From NCBI RefSeq assembly GCF_006829085.1, contig NZ_BJTC01000006.1, positions 248,001 through 312,000 of the forward strand: DNA of 64,000 bases. Reading direction: 5' to 3'. The notes under the pieces were generated by a model. It worked only from the letters and a program-made list of their open reading frames with translations, ran no database searches and was not told the DNA's origin. The stretch is from Chryseobacterium sp. ON_d1. GTDB taxonomy: Bacteria; Bacteroidota; Bacteroidia; Flavobacteriales; Weeksellaceae. Below, piece after piece: positions 23,832 to 33,418 of the stretch (position 1 is the first letter of the stretch; each line of letters begins with the position of its first letter). Made by a program: the position numbers and the translations under genes.

Positions 23832-25325
23832 ATGTCTTGTTTATTATTAACATTATTACTTTTACCTCTAGTAGGTTCGGGATTAGTTTTTGCCTGGAAG
23901 AATAGTTCCAGCAAATATTTGGCGCTTGGAATTGCATTGGTACAAATGCTTCTTACGTTCTATGTACTTTCGGATTTTGATTTTAATCCGACAGTAGACA
24001 GCGTATTGCAGCATGAGATCAATTATCCGTGGTCACAATTTATGAAGAGCTCTCTTCACTTCGGTATCGATGGGATGAGCATGCTTCTTTTATTATTGAC
24101 CAATATTCTGGCTCCCATCATTATTTTATCTTCTTTCAACGAAAATGTAAACTACAGAAATACATTCTACGGATTGATTCTGTTGATGCAGTTCGGACTT
24201 GTAGGAGTCTTCACTTCTTTAGACGGATTGTTATTCTACATTTTCTGGGAAGTAACTTTGATTCCAATTTGGTTCATTGCCGGACTTTGGGGACAGGAGA
24301 ATAAAAGGTTCGAATTCACTACGAAATTCTTCGTATATACATTCGTTGGATCATTATTTATGTTAGCAGGATTGATCTATGTGTACAACCACTCTGCATC
24401 ATTTGCTTTAACAGATTTATATAACGCCCAGCTTAACGAAACACAACAGACTGTGGTATTCTGGTTTATCTTCTTTGCTTTTGCAGTGAAATTACCGGTA
24501 TTCCCTTTCCACACATGGCAGCCTGATACCTATACTTACTCTCCTACTCAGGGATCGATGTTATTATCAGGGATCATGCTGAAGATGGCAGTATATGGTG
24601 TAATGCGTTATTTACTTCCAATCACGCCGCTTCCGATTGCCGGAATTTCAGGACAGATTGTGATCATCCTTGCTATTGTAGGTATTGTTCATGGTGCTTT
24701 GATCGCCATTATCCAGACGGATATGAAGAGAATCATTGCTTATTCATCTTTCTCTCACGTAGGATTGATGGTAGCTGGTATCTTTGCTTCTGCGGTAGTG
24801 ACTCTCAGAGGAACATTCAACGTAGAAGGCGCGGAAGGAGCATTGGTCCAGACTTTTGCTCACGGGATCAACGTAGTGGGATTATTCTATTGTTGTGATA
24901 TTTTATACAAGAGATTTAAATCAAGAGACATCAGACAAATGGGTGGTTTAGCTAAAGTGGCGCCTAAGTTTGCTGTATTGTTCCTGATCATTATATTAGG
25001 TTCAATGGGAGTTCCATTAACTAATGGATTCATCGGGGAATTTATTTTGTTGAAATCGGTTTATGATTTTAACGGAACAGCAGCAGTAATTGCTGGTCTT
25101 ACAGTAATTCTTTGTGCTGTATATTTATTGAGATTCTACGGAAAAGCAATGTTTGGAGAAGGTGATGAAGCCGTTTTAAGTACAGCAAAAGATTTATCTG
25201 GTGTAGAATTTTCTGTATTGGCAAGTTTAGCGGTTTTTGTGATTTTACTAGGTATTTTCCCACAACCGGTAATCGACATGGTGAGTAGTTCGGTGAAGTT
25301 TATCTACCAATCAATGGTAAGTTAA
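23832..25325 (+). CDS. nuoM: NADH-quinone oxidoreductase subunit M
   Basis: This 497-residue antiporter-like proton-pumping subunit shows FHFGIDGMSMLLLLLTN-like and FYIFWEVTLIPIWFIAGLWG blocks. The key glutamate is in FWEVTLIP. It also has KLPVFPFHTWQPDTYTYSPT and AYSSFSHVGLMVAG. It begins 2 bp after nuoL and ends 16 bp before nuoN. Confidence 0.96.
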   Translation: MSCLLLTLLLLPLVGSGLVFAWKNSSSKYLALGIALVQMLLTFYVLSDFDFNPTVDSVLQHEINYPWSQFMKSSLHFGIDGMSMLLLLLTNILAPIIILSSFNENVNYRNTFYGLILLMQFGLVGVFTSLDGLLFYIFWEVTLIPIWFIAGLWGQENKRFEFTTKFFVYTFVGSLFMLAGLIYVYNHSASFALTDLYNAQLNETQQTVVFWFIFFAFAVKLPVFPFHTWQPDTYTYSPTQGSMLLSGIMLKMAVYGVMRYLLPITPLPIAGISGQIVIILAIVGIVHGALIAIIQTDMKRIIAYSSFSHVGLMVAGIFASAVVTLRGTFNVEGAEGALVQTFAHGINVVGLFYCCDILYKRFKSRDIRQMGGLAKVAPKFAVLFLIIILGSMGVPLTNGFIGEFILLKSVYDFNGTAAVIAGLTVILCAVYLLRFYGKAMFGEGDEAVLSTAKDLSGVEFSVLASLAVFVILLGIFPQPVIDMVSSSVKFIYQSMVS

Positions 25326-25341
25326 TTTGATATTTTAAGAA

Positions 25342-26721
25342 ATGAGTGTTTTAATTATTGTTTTCCTAACGGCAGTTATTGCGTTATTTTCAGGAGTTTT
25401 TGAACAAGGAAAATTCGCAAGATACATTGGGATTTTGGGATTAATCATCGCATTGTACGTAAGTTTTATGCCTGAATGTTCGTTCTTCGATCATTACAAG
25501 CATATGTATGAGTACAGTGGCAATACTGCATTATTCACTAAAATATCAATCGTAACAACTTTATTATTATTCTTCCTGGGAGGGTTTGCATTCAGCAACC
25601 ACAGAAGCCACCAGTCAGAATTATATGCATTAATGCTGTTTGCATTATGCGGAGGGATTATCCTTTTCGGATATCAGAACCTGGTGACGATGTTCTTAGG
25701 AATTGAGATCCTTTCTATCCCATTATATGTAATGGCTGGAGCTAACAAAACTGATCTGAGATCAAATGAAGCTTCTATCAAATATTTCCTTATGGGTGCA
25801 TTTGCAACAGGTTTCTTACTGTTCGGTATTGCATTTATCTACGGAAGCACAGGAAGTTTTGATCTGTATAAGATCCATGACTTCGGAGTGGCAAATCCAG
25901 GGAATGTAATGTTTATATTAGGAGTATTACTGATTCTTTGTGCATTGGCATTTAAAGTGGCTTTAGCCCCTTTCCACATGTGGAGCCCGGATGTATATGC
26001 AGGTTCACCTTCACTGATCACAGCTTTTATGGCGAGTGTGGTAAAGATCTCCGGATTCTTTGCTCTCTTCAGATTGATGACTCTTGGTTTCACAGGAGTA
26101 ACTCATGAATGGATCAATGTTTTAGGAGTATTCTTAATCATTACTTTACTTTTAGCAAACGTGATGGGTCTTGCTCAGACGAATGCAAAAAGAATGTTGG
26201 CTTACTCTTCTGTTTCTCACGCAGGATATATCGGATTGGTATTCTTCGGAATGACAAGCCTTTCCACTTACAATCTGGCATTTTATCTGTTTGCTTATTC
26301 TTTATCTACTGTAGGGGTTTTTATGTGCCTTATCTGGGTAGAGAAGTTAAAGAGAGAGACATCTTTCGGAGCATTCAAAGGATTGGCAAAAACTGAACCT
26401 TTATTAGCGACTGCTGCTGCGATCTCTATGCTTTCAATGGCAGGGGTTCCGCTAACAGCCGGATTTATGGGAAAATTTGCTTTATTCTCGCAGGCTATGA
26501 ACGGTGCAGCTTTCTTAGTATTGGTAGCAGTATTAGGTTCTGCCCTATCAATTGCTTATTATTTAAGGCTGATCATCGCAATGTTCTTCTTTAAAGAATC
26601 AACATTCAAATCATCAGAAAAAGTAACACTTACTTACAATATTGTTGCAGTAGCCGTAATCGTACTGATTATCATTTTGGGAATCTTCCCTGATTTCTTT
26701 GCGAATATGTTCGGATTGTAA
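25342..26721 (+). CDS. nuoN: NADH-quinone oxidoreductase subunit N
   Basis: This 459-residue antiporter-like subunit is the last gene of the operon. Blocks include MFLGIEILSIPLYVMAGA, VALAPFHMWSPDVYAGSPS and MLAYSSVSHAGYIGL, ending in IILGIFPDFFANMFGL. A strong terminator follows 25 bp after the stop, closing a 14.3-kb transcription unit. Confidence 0.96.
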   Translation: MSVLIIVFLTAVIALFSGVFEQGKFARYIGILGLIIALYVSFMPECSFFDHYKHMYEYSGNTALFTKISIVTTLLLFFLGGFAFSNHRSHQSELYALMLFALCGGIILFGYQNLVTMFLGIEILSIPLYVMAGANKTDLRSNEASIKYFLMGAFATGFLLFGIAFIYGSTGSFDLYKIHDFGVANPGNVMFILGVLLILCALAFKVALAPFHMWSPDVYAGSPSLITAFMASVVKISGFFALFRLMTLGFTGVTHEWINVLGVFLIITLLLANVMGLAQTNAKRMLAYSSVSHAGYIGLVFFGMTSLSTYNLAFYLFAYSLSTVGVFMCLIWVEKLKRETSFGAFKGLAKTEPLLATAAAISMLSMAGVPLTAGFMGKFALFSQAMNGAAFLVLVAVLGSALSIAYYLRLIIAMFFFKESTFKSSEKVTLTYNIVAVAVIVLIIILGIFPDFFANMFGL

Positions 26722-26745
26722 ACAACATTATAACGAATCAATATA

Positions 26746-26774
26746 AAACCTTCCAGTTAGCTGGAAGGTTTTAT
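26746..26774 (+). terminator. Rho-independent terminator of the nuo operon
   Basis: AAACCTTCCAG-TTAG-CTGGAAGGTTT is a perfect 11-bp stem followed by TTATTTATT. Confidence 0.9.
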
Positions 26775-27074
26775 TTATTGGTACCTATATAGAAGGTGAT
26801 TGTGTAAAAAACGATCCAATACATTAATCATTCCAATAGGTTTCAAAAAAAATTACTATGCTATGCATTGGAAAAAAAATTGACCAAAACACACAAAAAA
26901 TAAAAATTATCAATTACATATTTTTATTTAATTAAAAATTAAAATAAAATAATGATTAACATATTTCAATGAAAATATTGTATTAAAAAAAGTTAAAATA
27001 AAGAATAAAAAACAATATAATATTCAATACATTTGTCTTGGATTTACAACAAAATACAATAAAAAAAACATGAA
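26775..27074. other. 300-bp A+T-rich intergenic region before the TonB-dependent receptor gene
   Basis: The region is extremely A+T-rich, with poly-A and poly-T tracts. Apart from TACATTTG at 27028-27035, a candidate -7 box 40 nt before the ATG, I see no ORF, hairpin or recognisable operator. A long upstream region suggests a regulated promoter, but no specific site could be identified. Confidence 0.5.
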
Positions 27075-29540
27075 ATGATGAAGATCAACAACAATGCCGC
27101 TGCCGCATTTTTATTATGCTCAATAGGCATGGCACAAGCACAGGAAAAAGATTCAGTAACCGCGAAAAAGCTGGACGAAGTAGTGATGGTTGGCACCAGA
27201 ACTGCTCCCAGATCGAGTATTTCTACTCCCCTCCCCATTGATAATATAGATGCGGCTGTCATTCAATCGTCTGGCCATAGTTCTGTCGGGCAGGCATTAC
27301 AGTACAGGATTCCCTCTTTTAATTCTACCAGCGCCGCAGTGCAGGATGCAACTTCATTACTGGATCCTTTTGAAATCAGAAATATGGGATCATCCAGAAC
27401 ACTCGTCTTGATTAATGGAAAAAGAAAGAATCAGTCTTCTCTTATCTTCACTCAAAATACAATTGGAAAGGGAGAAACGGGAGCCGATTTATCCTCTATC
27501 CCTTCTATTGCCATCAAAAAAATAGAAATCCTTAGAGACGGAGCTTCCGCTCAATACGGCTCTGATGCAATTGCCGGGGTCATCAATATCATATTAAAAG
27601 ATAAAATAAGTTTTACGGAAGCCAGTGCCAATCTGGGGCTGTATTCAAAAGGGGACGGTTTTTCGCAAAATTTTAATTTGATCACCGGATCTACATTTAA
27701 GAACGGAGGCTTTCTTACATTTTCCACCAATCTTCAGAATAATGATTATGCCTACAGAAACGGAAAAGTAAATTCTTACTGGGAAGCACAAACATTTGGA
27801 GCCAGTCAAAGTGACGTAGATGCTTATTTAGCTAAATACCCTGATGCTCAAAATAAAAATGCATATCCCAAAAAGAACAGTATAAGTTTTTTGATTAATA
27901 CTTCCATACCGGTATCTGATCGCTCCAATCTATATGCAAATGCTTCATTTGCTACCAAAAAGGTAAGCAGCTTTGCCAACCACAGAACACCTTATTGGGT
28001 AAATCCTGCTAATGTCCTGAATTCATCCGACGGCTTTACCCCTACATTTATTGGAGACATTACTGATTATGGAGCCACTCTGGGATACAAAACCAAAACA
28101 GAAAGCGAATGGAATATAGACCTGAGTACAACTTTTGGGGGAAACAAAATTTTATATACTGTAGGAAATACCTTCAATGCAGCATTAGGAGCATCCAGTC
28201 CTATTAATTTTAAGCCTGGCGGTTTCAGATTTAATAATATTATCGGAAATATTGATGTTTCCAAAAGATTGTCAGAACATATTGCATTGGCATTTGGTTC
28301 TGAAGCAAGAAAAGAGGAATATGAAATCTACGCTGGAGATCCCGCTTCCTATTATCAGACAGGATCCATTTCTTTTCCTGGAGCATCACCGGAAAATTCC
28401 GGAACTTTTTCAAGATATAATATTGGGGTCTATGCAGATGCAGCCTTTGATATTTCTGAGGCCACAACATTTAATGCCACTGCACGTTTTGAAAACTACA
28501 GCGATTTTGGGAATGCGTTGATTTGGAAATTCAGTGCAAGACAAAACATCATAGGAAAAAAACTGGTCGCCAGAGGATCTGTTTCTACTGGGTTCCGTGC
28601 TCCCACCCTTCAACAGGTATATCTTTCTACCATTCAGAATGTTTTTGCTAACGGTAAAATCGTTGCAGAGGGACTGTTTAATAATGTCGGTAAAGAAGCT
28701 AAAGCTGTAGGAATCCCCAAATTAGATGCCGAAAAATCCCTCAATTTCACCTTAGGACTGGGAATTCAGCCCAATAAAAACTTTTCTGTAACCATCGACG
28801 GATATCTGATCAATGTGTATGACAGAATCTTACTAAGCTCCAGAATGAGTGATAAAACTACAATTCTAGATCCTTTAAACAATATAGGAATTACCAATGT
28901 GAACGCCGCAAGTTTTTTTATCAATGGTGTAGACACTAGAACGATAGGCCTGGACCTTGTAGCCAATTATAGAAATATAGACCTGGCAAAAGGCAAACTT
29001 GCCTTTAATCTTGCCCTGAATATGAATCATTCTAAAATAACGAAGAATTCAGACAAACTGAACGGGCTTAACCTTTCTGCTCCTTTTAACAGAACCGAGG
29101 AAGCATTAGCCACCACTTCAAGACCAGCTTTAAAAAGTGTTCTCGGTATAGATTATACCATTCAAAAGTGGAATATATCACTCAACAATACTTTATTTGG
29201 AAAGGCTACTTATGCAAACAGTGGTATGCCGGGAGCTAATCTGGCCTGGAATGATCCTGATGCCGGATCACAGTCCTACCTGAGATTCAGACCAAGAATG
29301 ACTACAGATATCACCATCAATTACAATATCAACAGTAAAAACACCATTAACTTTGGTATCCTGAATGTATTTAATGTTCTGCCTAAATGGGAACTGCGGA
29401 ACCTTCCATCAAATACAGCGTATGATGAAGTTTACAATACTGTCACCTTCAACGGAAGATATCAGCAGTCCAGTTATGATGCCCAGCATTTCAGTATTTT
29501 TGGAACACAGTTTATATTGGGATATAATATTAAATTTTAA
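27075..29540 (+). CDS. TonB-dependent outer membrane receptor
   Basis: The protein has 821 residues. A signal peptide (to about residue 23, GMAQAQ) is followed by a plug domain near 35-170 with LDEVVMVGTRTAPRS at its start and IEILRDGASAQYGSDAIAGVINIILK, the classic plug ending. A 22-strand barrel fills the rest and ends FGTQFILGYNIKF, with a terminal Phe. No carboxypeptidase-like N-terminal domain and no SusD partner is adjacent, so it is not a SusC-type pair. The substrate cannot be read from the sequence. A terminator follows. Confidence 0.93.
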   Translation: MMKINNNAAAAFLLCSIGMAQAQEKDSVTAKKLDEVVMVGTRTAPRSSISTPLPIDNIDAAVIQSSGHSSVGQALQYRIPSFNSTSAAVQDATSLLDPFEIRNMGSSRTLVLINGKRKNQSSLIFTQNTIGKGETGADLSSIPSIAIKKIEILRDGASAQYGSDAIAGVINIILKDKISFTEASANLGLYSKGDGFSQNFNLITGSTFKNGGFLTFSTNLQNNDYAYRNGKVNSYWEAQTFGASQSDVDAYLAKYPDAQNKNAYPKKNSISFLINTSIPVSDRSNLYANASFATKKVSSFANHRTPYWVNPANVLNSSDGFTPTFIGDITDYGATLGYKTKTESEWNIDLSTTFGGNKILYTVGNTFNAALGASSPINFKPGGFRFNNIIGNIDVSKRLSEHIALAFGSEARKEEYEIYAGDPASYYQTGSISFPGASPENSGTFSRYNIGVYADAAFDISEATTFNATARFENYSDFGNALIWKFSARQNIIGKKLVARGSVSTGFRAPTLQQVYLSTIQNVFANGKIVAEGLFNNVGKEAKAVGIPKLDAEKSLNFTLGLGIQPNKNFSVTIDGYLINVYDRILLSSRMSDKTTILDPLNNIGITNVNAASFFINGVDTRTIGLDLVANYRNIDLAKGKLAFNLALNMNHSKITKNSDKLNGLNLSAPFNRTEEALATTSRPALKSVLGIDYTIQKWNISLNNTLFGKATYANSGMPGANLAWNDPDAGSQSYLRFRPRMTTDITINYNINSKNTINFGILNVFNVLPKWELRNLPSNTAYDEVYNTVTFNGRYQQSSYDAQHFSIFGTQFILGYNIKF

Positions 29541-29562
29541 CGTTCATATATTTTTAAATACT

Positions 29563-29596
29563 AAAGTTGTCCTGAATAATCAGGACAACTTTTTTT
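29563..29596 (+). terminator. Rho-independent terminator after the TonB-dependent receptor
   Basis: AAAGTTGTCCTGA-ATAA-TCAGGACAACTTT is a 13-bp stem followed by T residues. Confidence 0.92.
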
Positions 29597-29756
29597 CAAA
29601 TTCTTAAAAAAAACGTTTATCTGCACTTTATAAACAGTTCAAAATAAAAATATGTATGAAAACTCTAACAAAAAAGAAGGGAATAATCATTTATACCCAT
29701 TCAAAATACATTTGGAAATAGCGTTTTTTTCATAACTTTACTTTAAATTTCAGCTC

Positions 29757-32069
29757 TTGTCTAATCTCTATAAAAAAGATTCCCCTTTTCAGGTTTATAT
29801 ATCATTCAAAAAATATTTGGATGTTCTGGAGCATATCCGGTATAATGACAGATTGGAATATAGGGTTAACTATGCAGAATCTTTAATTGAGAGTACCCGA
29901 AATTTTAAAGAGCTCAGAGAAGGCTTTCAGGATACTGCCCTTCTTGAAAAATATGAGGACCTCATCAGACTGCTCCTTGCTGATCTTTTTCCAACAGGTC
30001 TTACCCGAAATGAAATAAAAGCGGCCAGTATCCCTCTTTCTAATATTACGTTCAATTATACAGAAAGATTTAAAGATATTCTGAAAGATGCCGGAAAAGA
30101 TTTTGAAATAGAACTGAGAAATATTTCAGATAATGAATTTTATGTATTCTGCTGCTGTCTTATTCTTCAGAGTTATTTCAAAAAAGATATTAAAAGTACC
30201 ATTCCGTTTTATTATGACATTCCCAACAAGCAGGGAATCATGAAACATTATAAAATTACGGTCAACTCAGATTTTACCGAAATCACTCCTACAGAAGATG
30301 CTAAAATTCCATCGGATGATATTTTGGATATGCTGTTGGAAAATCTGGATGATTTTAAACTGTGGAAGAAATATTTTCCATCACAATCATGGATTTTGAA
30401 AGGGTTTACAATTATTTCTCTGGTAGATTGTACCTCTGAAGTTGCACTCTCCGATCTGAAATCAAGCATGATTGAGATTGACCCTGAAGATTTGAATCCC
30501 AATGAAAACCTGACTGAAATTTTCAAATCGTACTTTGATGTTCCTGAACTCAGCTTTGGCCTGATGACTTTCAACAAAAAGGAACAGAAACTTGATAAAC
30601 TTCCGATATACGAGAGCCTCCTCACCAATCATATTCTGGATTTCTGGATCAATGCCTTTGATGAAGAAACCCGTAAAAGTACTTTTAATAATCTCAATCA
30701 CAATTCAAAACCGATTGTTGTTTCTAATGTCAACAACCTGGATGAAAATATCAAAAAGCTTCCTTCGTTCAATATTTTAAAAGATAATAATGTCAACAGT
30801 TTCATGGTAATTCCTATCATGAAAGACGGAGATCTTCTTGCAATTATGGAGTTTACTTCTCCTATTGCCGGCAGTTTCAATGGTTTGAAGCTGAAAAAGC
30901 TGGAATTTTTCACCGATATGATTCTTTTCTCTCTGAACAGGTTTTATTTTGAAAAAAATTATCAGATAGAAGCTATTATTCAGCGTGAATACACCACCAT
31001 CCATGATAGTGTAGTCTGGAAATTCAGAAATGAAGCTGAAAAATATTTCACCGCATCTCTTGGAAAAAAAATATATACATTAAAACAGATTTCATTTAAG
31101 AATCTTACTCCATTGTTCGGGGTTTCGGACATCCGCTCTTCTTCAGAAAAACGGTTTAATCTGATGCTTCAGGATCTTAACCAGCAAATTGAATTACTGA
31201 ATGAAATTTTATCACTCACCAATTCGGATTCAGAGAAGTTCATGCTGGCGCTGGATATTTTTGAAAATGAACTGAACAACGAAATCAAAGCTGATACCGA
31301 GCAGCGTTTTCAAAGGTTGTTAAGGGAAGAAATCCACCCTTTTTTGCAGGGGAAACTGGAAATAAAAACATCAAGAGAAATAAAGTCGAAGATCAAAGAT
31401 TACTTTTCACAAGTATTTGCGCCTACTGATCTGTTTTATCATCACAGAAAAAACCTGGATGATTCTATTACGCTGGTCAACCGTAAGCTGGCAGATATGC
31501 TGGACGAGAGCCAGGTAAAGGCCCAGGAAATTTTCCCGCATTATTATGAAAGATTCAAGTCAGACGGCGTAGAGCATAATCTGTACATTGGTCCTAGCAT
31601 TGCTCCTGAACTTCACTATACCTCAAAAGTGGTTCATAAGCTGAGATACTGGCAGCTGAAAACCATCTGTAAAATGGAACTAGACTTCCAGTCTTTCAAA
31701 AAAGATCTTCCCATACCATTGGATATTGCTTCTCTGATCTTTGTGTATAATGAAAAAATAGACATCCGCTTCAGAATGGATGAAAAGCGCTTTGATGTAG
31801 ATGGTGCTTATAATTCCTATTATGAAATTATCAAGAAACGCCTGGATAAAGCCCATATCAAAGATTCTTCAGAACGCATCACCGCTCCCGGAAAAATCAC
31901 CATCGTCTATTTCGGAATGGAAAATCAGAAGGAATACCTTGACTATATTTCCAAACTTCAGAAGAAAGGTGTTTTACAGCATGATGTAGAATTTTTAAGG
32001 GTAGAAGATCTGCAGGGAATTACAGGATTGCTGGCAATAAGGGTTTCTTTTACACTTCCACAGGAATAA
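29757..32069 (+). CDS. Large GAF domain-containing protein, unknown function
   Basis: This 770-residue cytoplasmic protein has no signal peptide. Residues about 285-400 have the GAF pattern: SKPIVVSNVNNLDENIKKLP, then NSFMVIPIMKDGDLLAIMEFTSP, then a helix ending DMILFSLNRFY. The N-terminal 280 residues and the helical C-terminal 370 residues match no domain I can name. No HisKA, GGDEF, PAS or DNA-binding motif is visible. The start is a TTG at 29757, chosen because the following residues (MSNLYKKDSPFQVYISFKKYL) look like a natural N-terminus and no ATG is near. It may bind a small ligand through GAF. It has no operon partner. Confidence 0.75.
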   Translation: MSNLYKKDSPFQVYISFKKYLDVLEHIRYNDRLEYRVNYAESLIESTRNFKELREGFQDTALLEKYEDLIRLLLADLFPTGLTRNEIKAASIPLSNITFNYTERFKDILKDAGKDFEIELRNISDNEFYVFCCCLILQSYFKKDIKSTIPFYYDIPNKQGIMKHYKITVNSDFTEITPTEDAKIPSDDILDMLLENLDDFKLWKKYFPSQSWILKGFTIISLVDCTSEVALSDLKSSMIEIDPEDLNPNENLTEIFKSYFDVPELSFGLMTFNKKEQKLDKLPIYESLLTNHILDFWINAFDEETRKSTFNNLNHNSKPIVVSNVNNLDENIKKLPSFNILKDNNVNSFMVIPIMKDGDLLAIMEFTSPIAGSFNGLKLKKLEFFTDMILFSLNRFYFEKNYQIEAIIQREYTTIHDSVVWKFRNEAEKYFTASLGKKIYTLKQISFKNLTPLFGVSDIRSSSEKRFNLMLQDLNQQIELLNEILSLTNSDSEKFMLALDIFENELNNEIKADTEQRFQRLLREEIHPFLQGKLEIKTSREIKSKIKDYFSQVFAPTDLFYHHRKNLDDSITLVNRKLADMLDESQVKAQEIFPHYYERFKSDGVEHNLYIGPSIAPELHYTSKVVHKLRYWQLKTICKMELDFQSFKKDLPIPLDIASLIFVYNEKIDIRFRMDEKRFDVDGAYNSYYEIIKKRLDKAHIKDSSERITAPGKITIVYFGMENQKEYLDYISKLQKKGVLQHDVEFLRVEDLQGITGLLAIRVSFTLPQE

Positions 32070-32216
32070 TAAATCCGGAATATACACTCCTGATATATTT
32101 ATTTTTTATGGTCAATAAAATCCTGATCTAAACTGCTATTTTACCAGATATTTAGACGTTTTACGAGAATAGCATCTACCAGAAATATTTATTCAATTCC
32201 AGGAAATATCTCTCTG

Positions 32217-33392
32217 TTAAAGACTCAGAAAAGCCGCTCCAAAAGACAGCACAGAAATAATAATCCCTGCCATAAAGATCTTATAGGTAATGGATAGAAG
32301 CTTATATTTCCTGTCCAGGACTTTACCAAGATAATACAGATCCTTCACCATAGAATCATAGATATAATCCCTGTCTTTAATAAGGTCTTTCATAGCATTA
32401 TTATAATCATCAAATAACATTTGCTGAAAGTTTCCGAAGAACAGCAGGTTTACTTTTCTGTTCGCGATATCCTGGGCTGTAAAAGTTGTTTTCGTCACAT
32501 TCGGTTTTGTAGATAAAATAGCAAATATGATGGTTAGAACACTTGAAAGTAACAAGATGAAGCTCGGAAGAATAAGATGTGAATTCTTAGGGGCATCCAG
32601 CTTGGGAACCAATACAGAAAGACAAACTGAAATAATAATGGCATTGACTGATAAAAGAATATTGGCTTTACTGTCTGCAATATCGCTCAGTCTTGTATGG
32701 TTATTAAGTGTAACTCTGAATAAAGTGTCAACACTTCTGTCTGACTTCTCCTTTTCCTTTTTACCTTCTGCATTATCTTTTTTATTTTCTTTCTTATCCT
32801 CTTCTTTCTCCAGCTTCTTCTCAATCTTCTTAATATTTTTCTTTTTCAGAGGCTCCCAGTTTTCTTTGGCATAATCCGTATAGAAAGTATGTTTGTTCTT
32901 CAGCATATCCAGATTCCCGGCATTCCATTCTTCATTGGAAAAACACCTGAAATTTGTAAGCTCCCATTCTTTTCTCAAAGCATCAGAGATATCATTATAA
33001 TCGTGTCCCGCAAAATGGCTGAAATCAGCATCCTTTACAATTTTTTCCAGTAAATTCTGAGGCTCATAGTGTATTTTCGTAGCCAGAATCAGTTTTTCTA
33101 CATCTGTTATATAGTCTTCCGGGTAATTTTCCTGTTGCAGAAAAGCTTTCATAATCTCCACACTCCTTTCCTCATGGTTCAGGGCGCACTCTATATATCC
33201 CGTATCATGAAACCACAATGCTACGAGTACTTTCTCCTGATCCTCTTCAGAAACAGGAGTATTTTTCATGATTTCCTCTGCCTTATTCACGGTGTAGGCA
33301 GTATGGATAAAATTATGATAAAAATATACTGAAGATAACTTATCTTTGAATAAGATTTCAACATAATTTTTAGCTTTTTGTAAAATGCTCAT
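32217..33392 (-). CDS. HD-domain phosphohydrolase fused to a Pycsar-type transmembrane effector domain (PycTM)
   Basis: The protein has 391 residues. The N-terminal HD domain has His26/His30 (FYHNFIHTAY), the doublet His62-Asp63 (LWFHDTGYIE), His73 and DADFSHFAG near 121-129. It may bind metal and hydrolyse nucleotides. A Lys/Glu-rich linker spans about 183-218. The C-terminal 175 residues (RVTLNNHTRLSDIADSKANILLSVNAIII...) carry the PycTM pattern (formerly DUF5706): an ADSKA.ILL opening, helices near 244-264, 275-295 and a final helix 370-390. PycTM proteins are membrane effectors of cCMP/cUMP anti-phage signalling. No pyrimidine cyclase is present within the window. It is divergent from the phosphoesterase gene, with start codons only 26 bp apart. 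Confidence 0.85.
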   Translation of the reverse strand: MSILQKAKNYVEILFKDKLSSVYFYHNFIHTAYTVNKAEEIMKNTPVSEEDQEKVLVALWFHDTGYIECALNHEERSVEIMKAFLQQENYPEDYITDVEKLILATKIHYEPQNLLEKIVKDADFSHFAGHDYNDISDALRKEWELTNFRCFSNEEWNAGNLDMLKNKHTFYTDYAKENWEPLKKKNIKKIEKKLEKEEDKKENKKDNAEGKKEKEKSDRSVDTLFRVTLNNHTRLSDIADSKANILLSVNAIIISVCLSVLVPKLDAPKNSHLILPSFILLLSSVLTIIFAILSTKPNVTKTTFTAQDIANRKVNLLFFGNFQQMLFDDYNNAMKDLIKDRDYIYDSMVKDLYYLGKVLDRKYKLLSITYKIFMAGIIISVLSFGAAFLSL

Positions 33393-33418
33393 CCCTGAAA
33401 TTTTGTTAATGTAAATTT

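Noticed and set aside
29641-29720. Small ORF of 21 codons before the GAF gene
   Set aside because: Too short, with no ribosome binding or conserved features.
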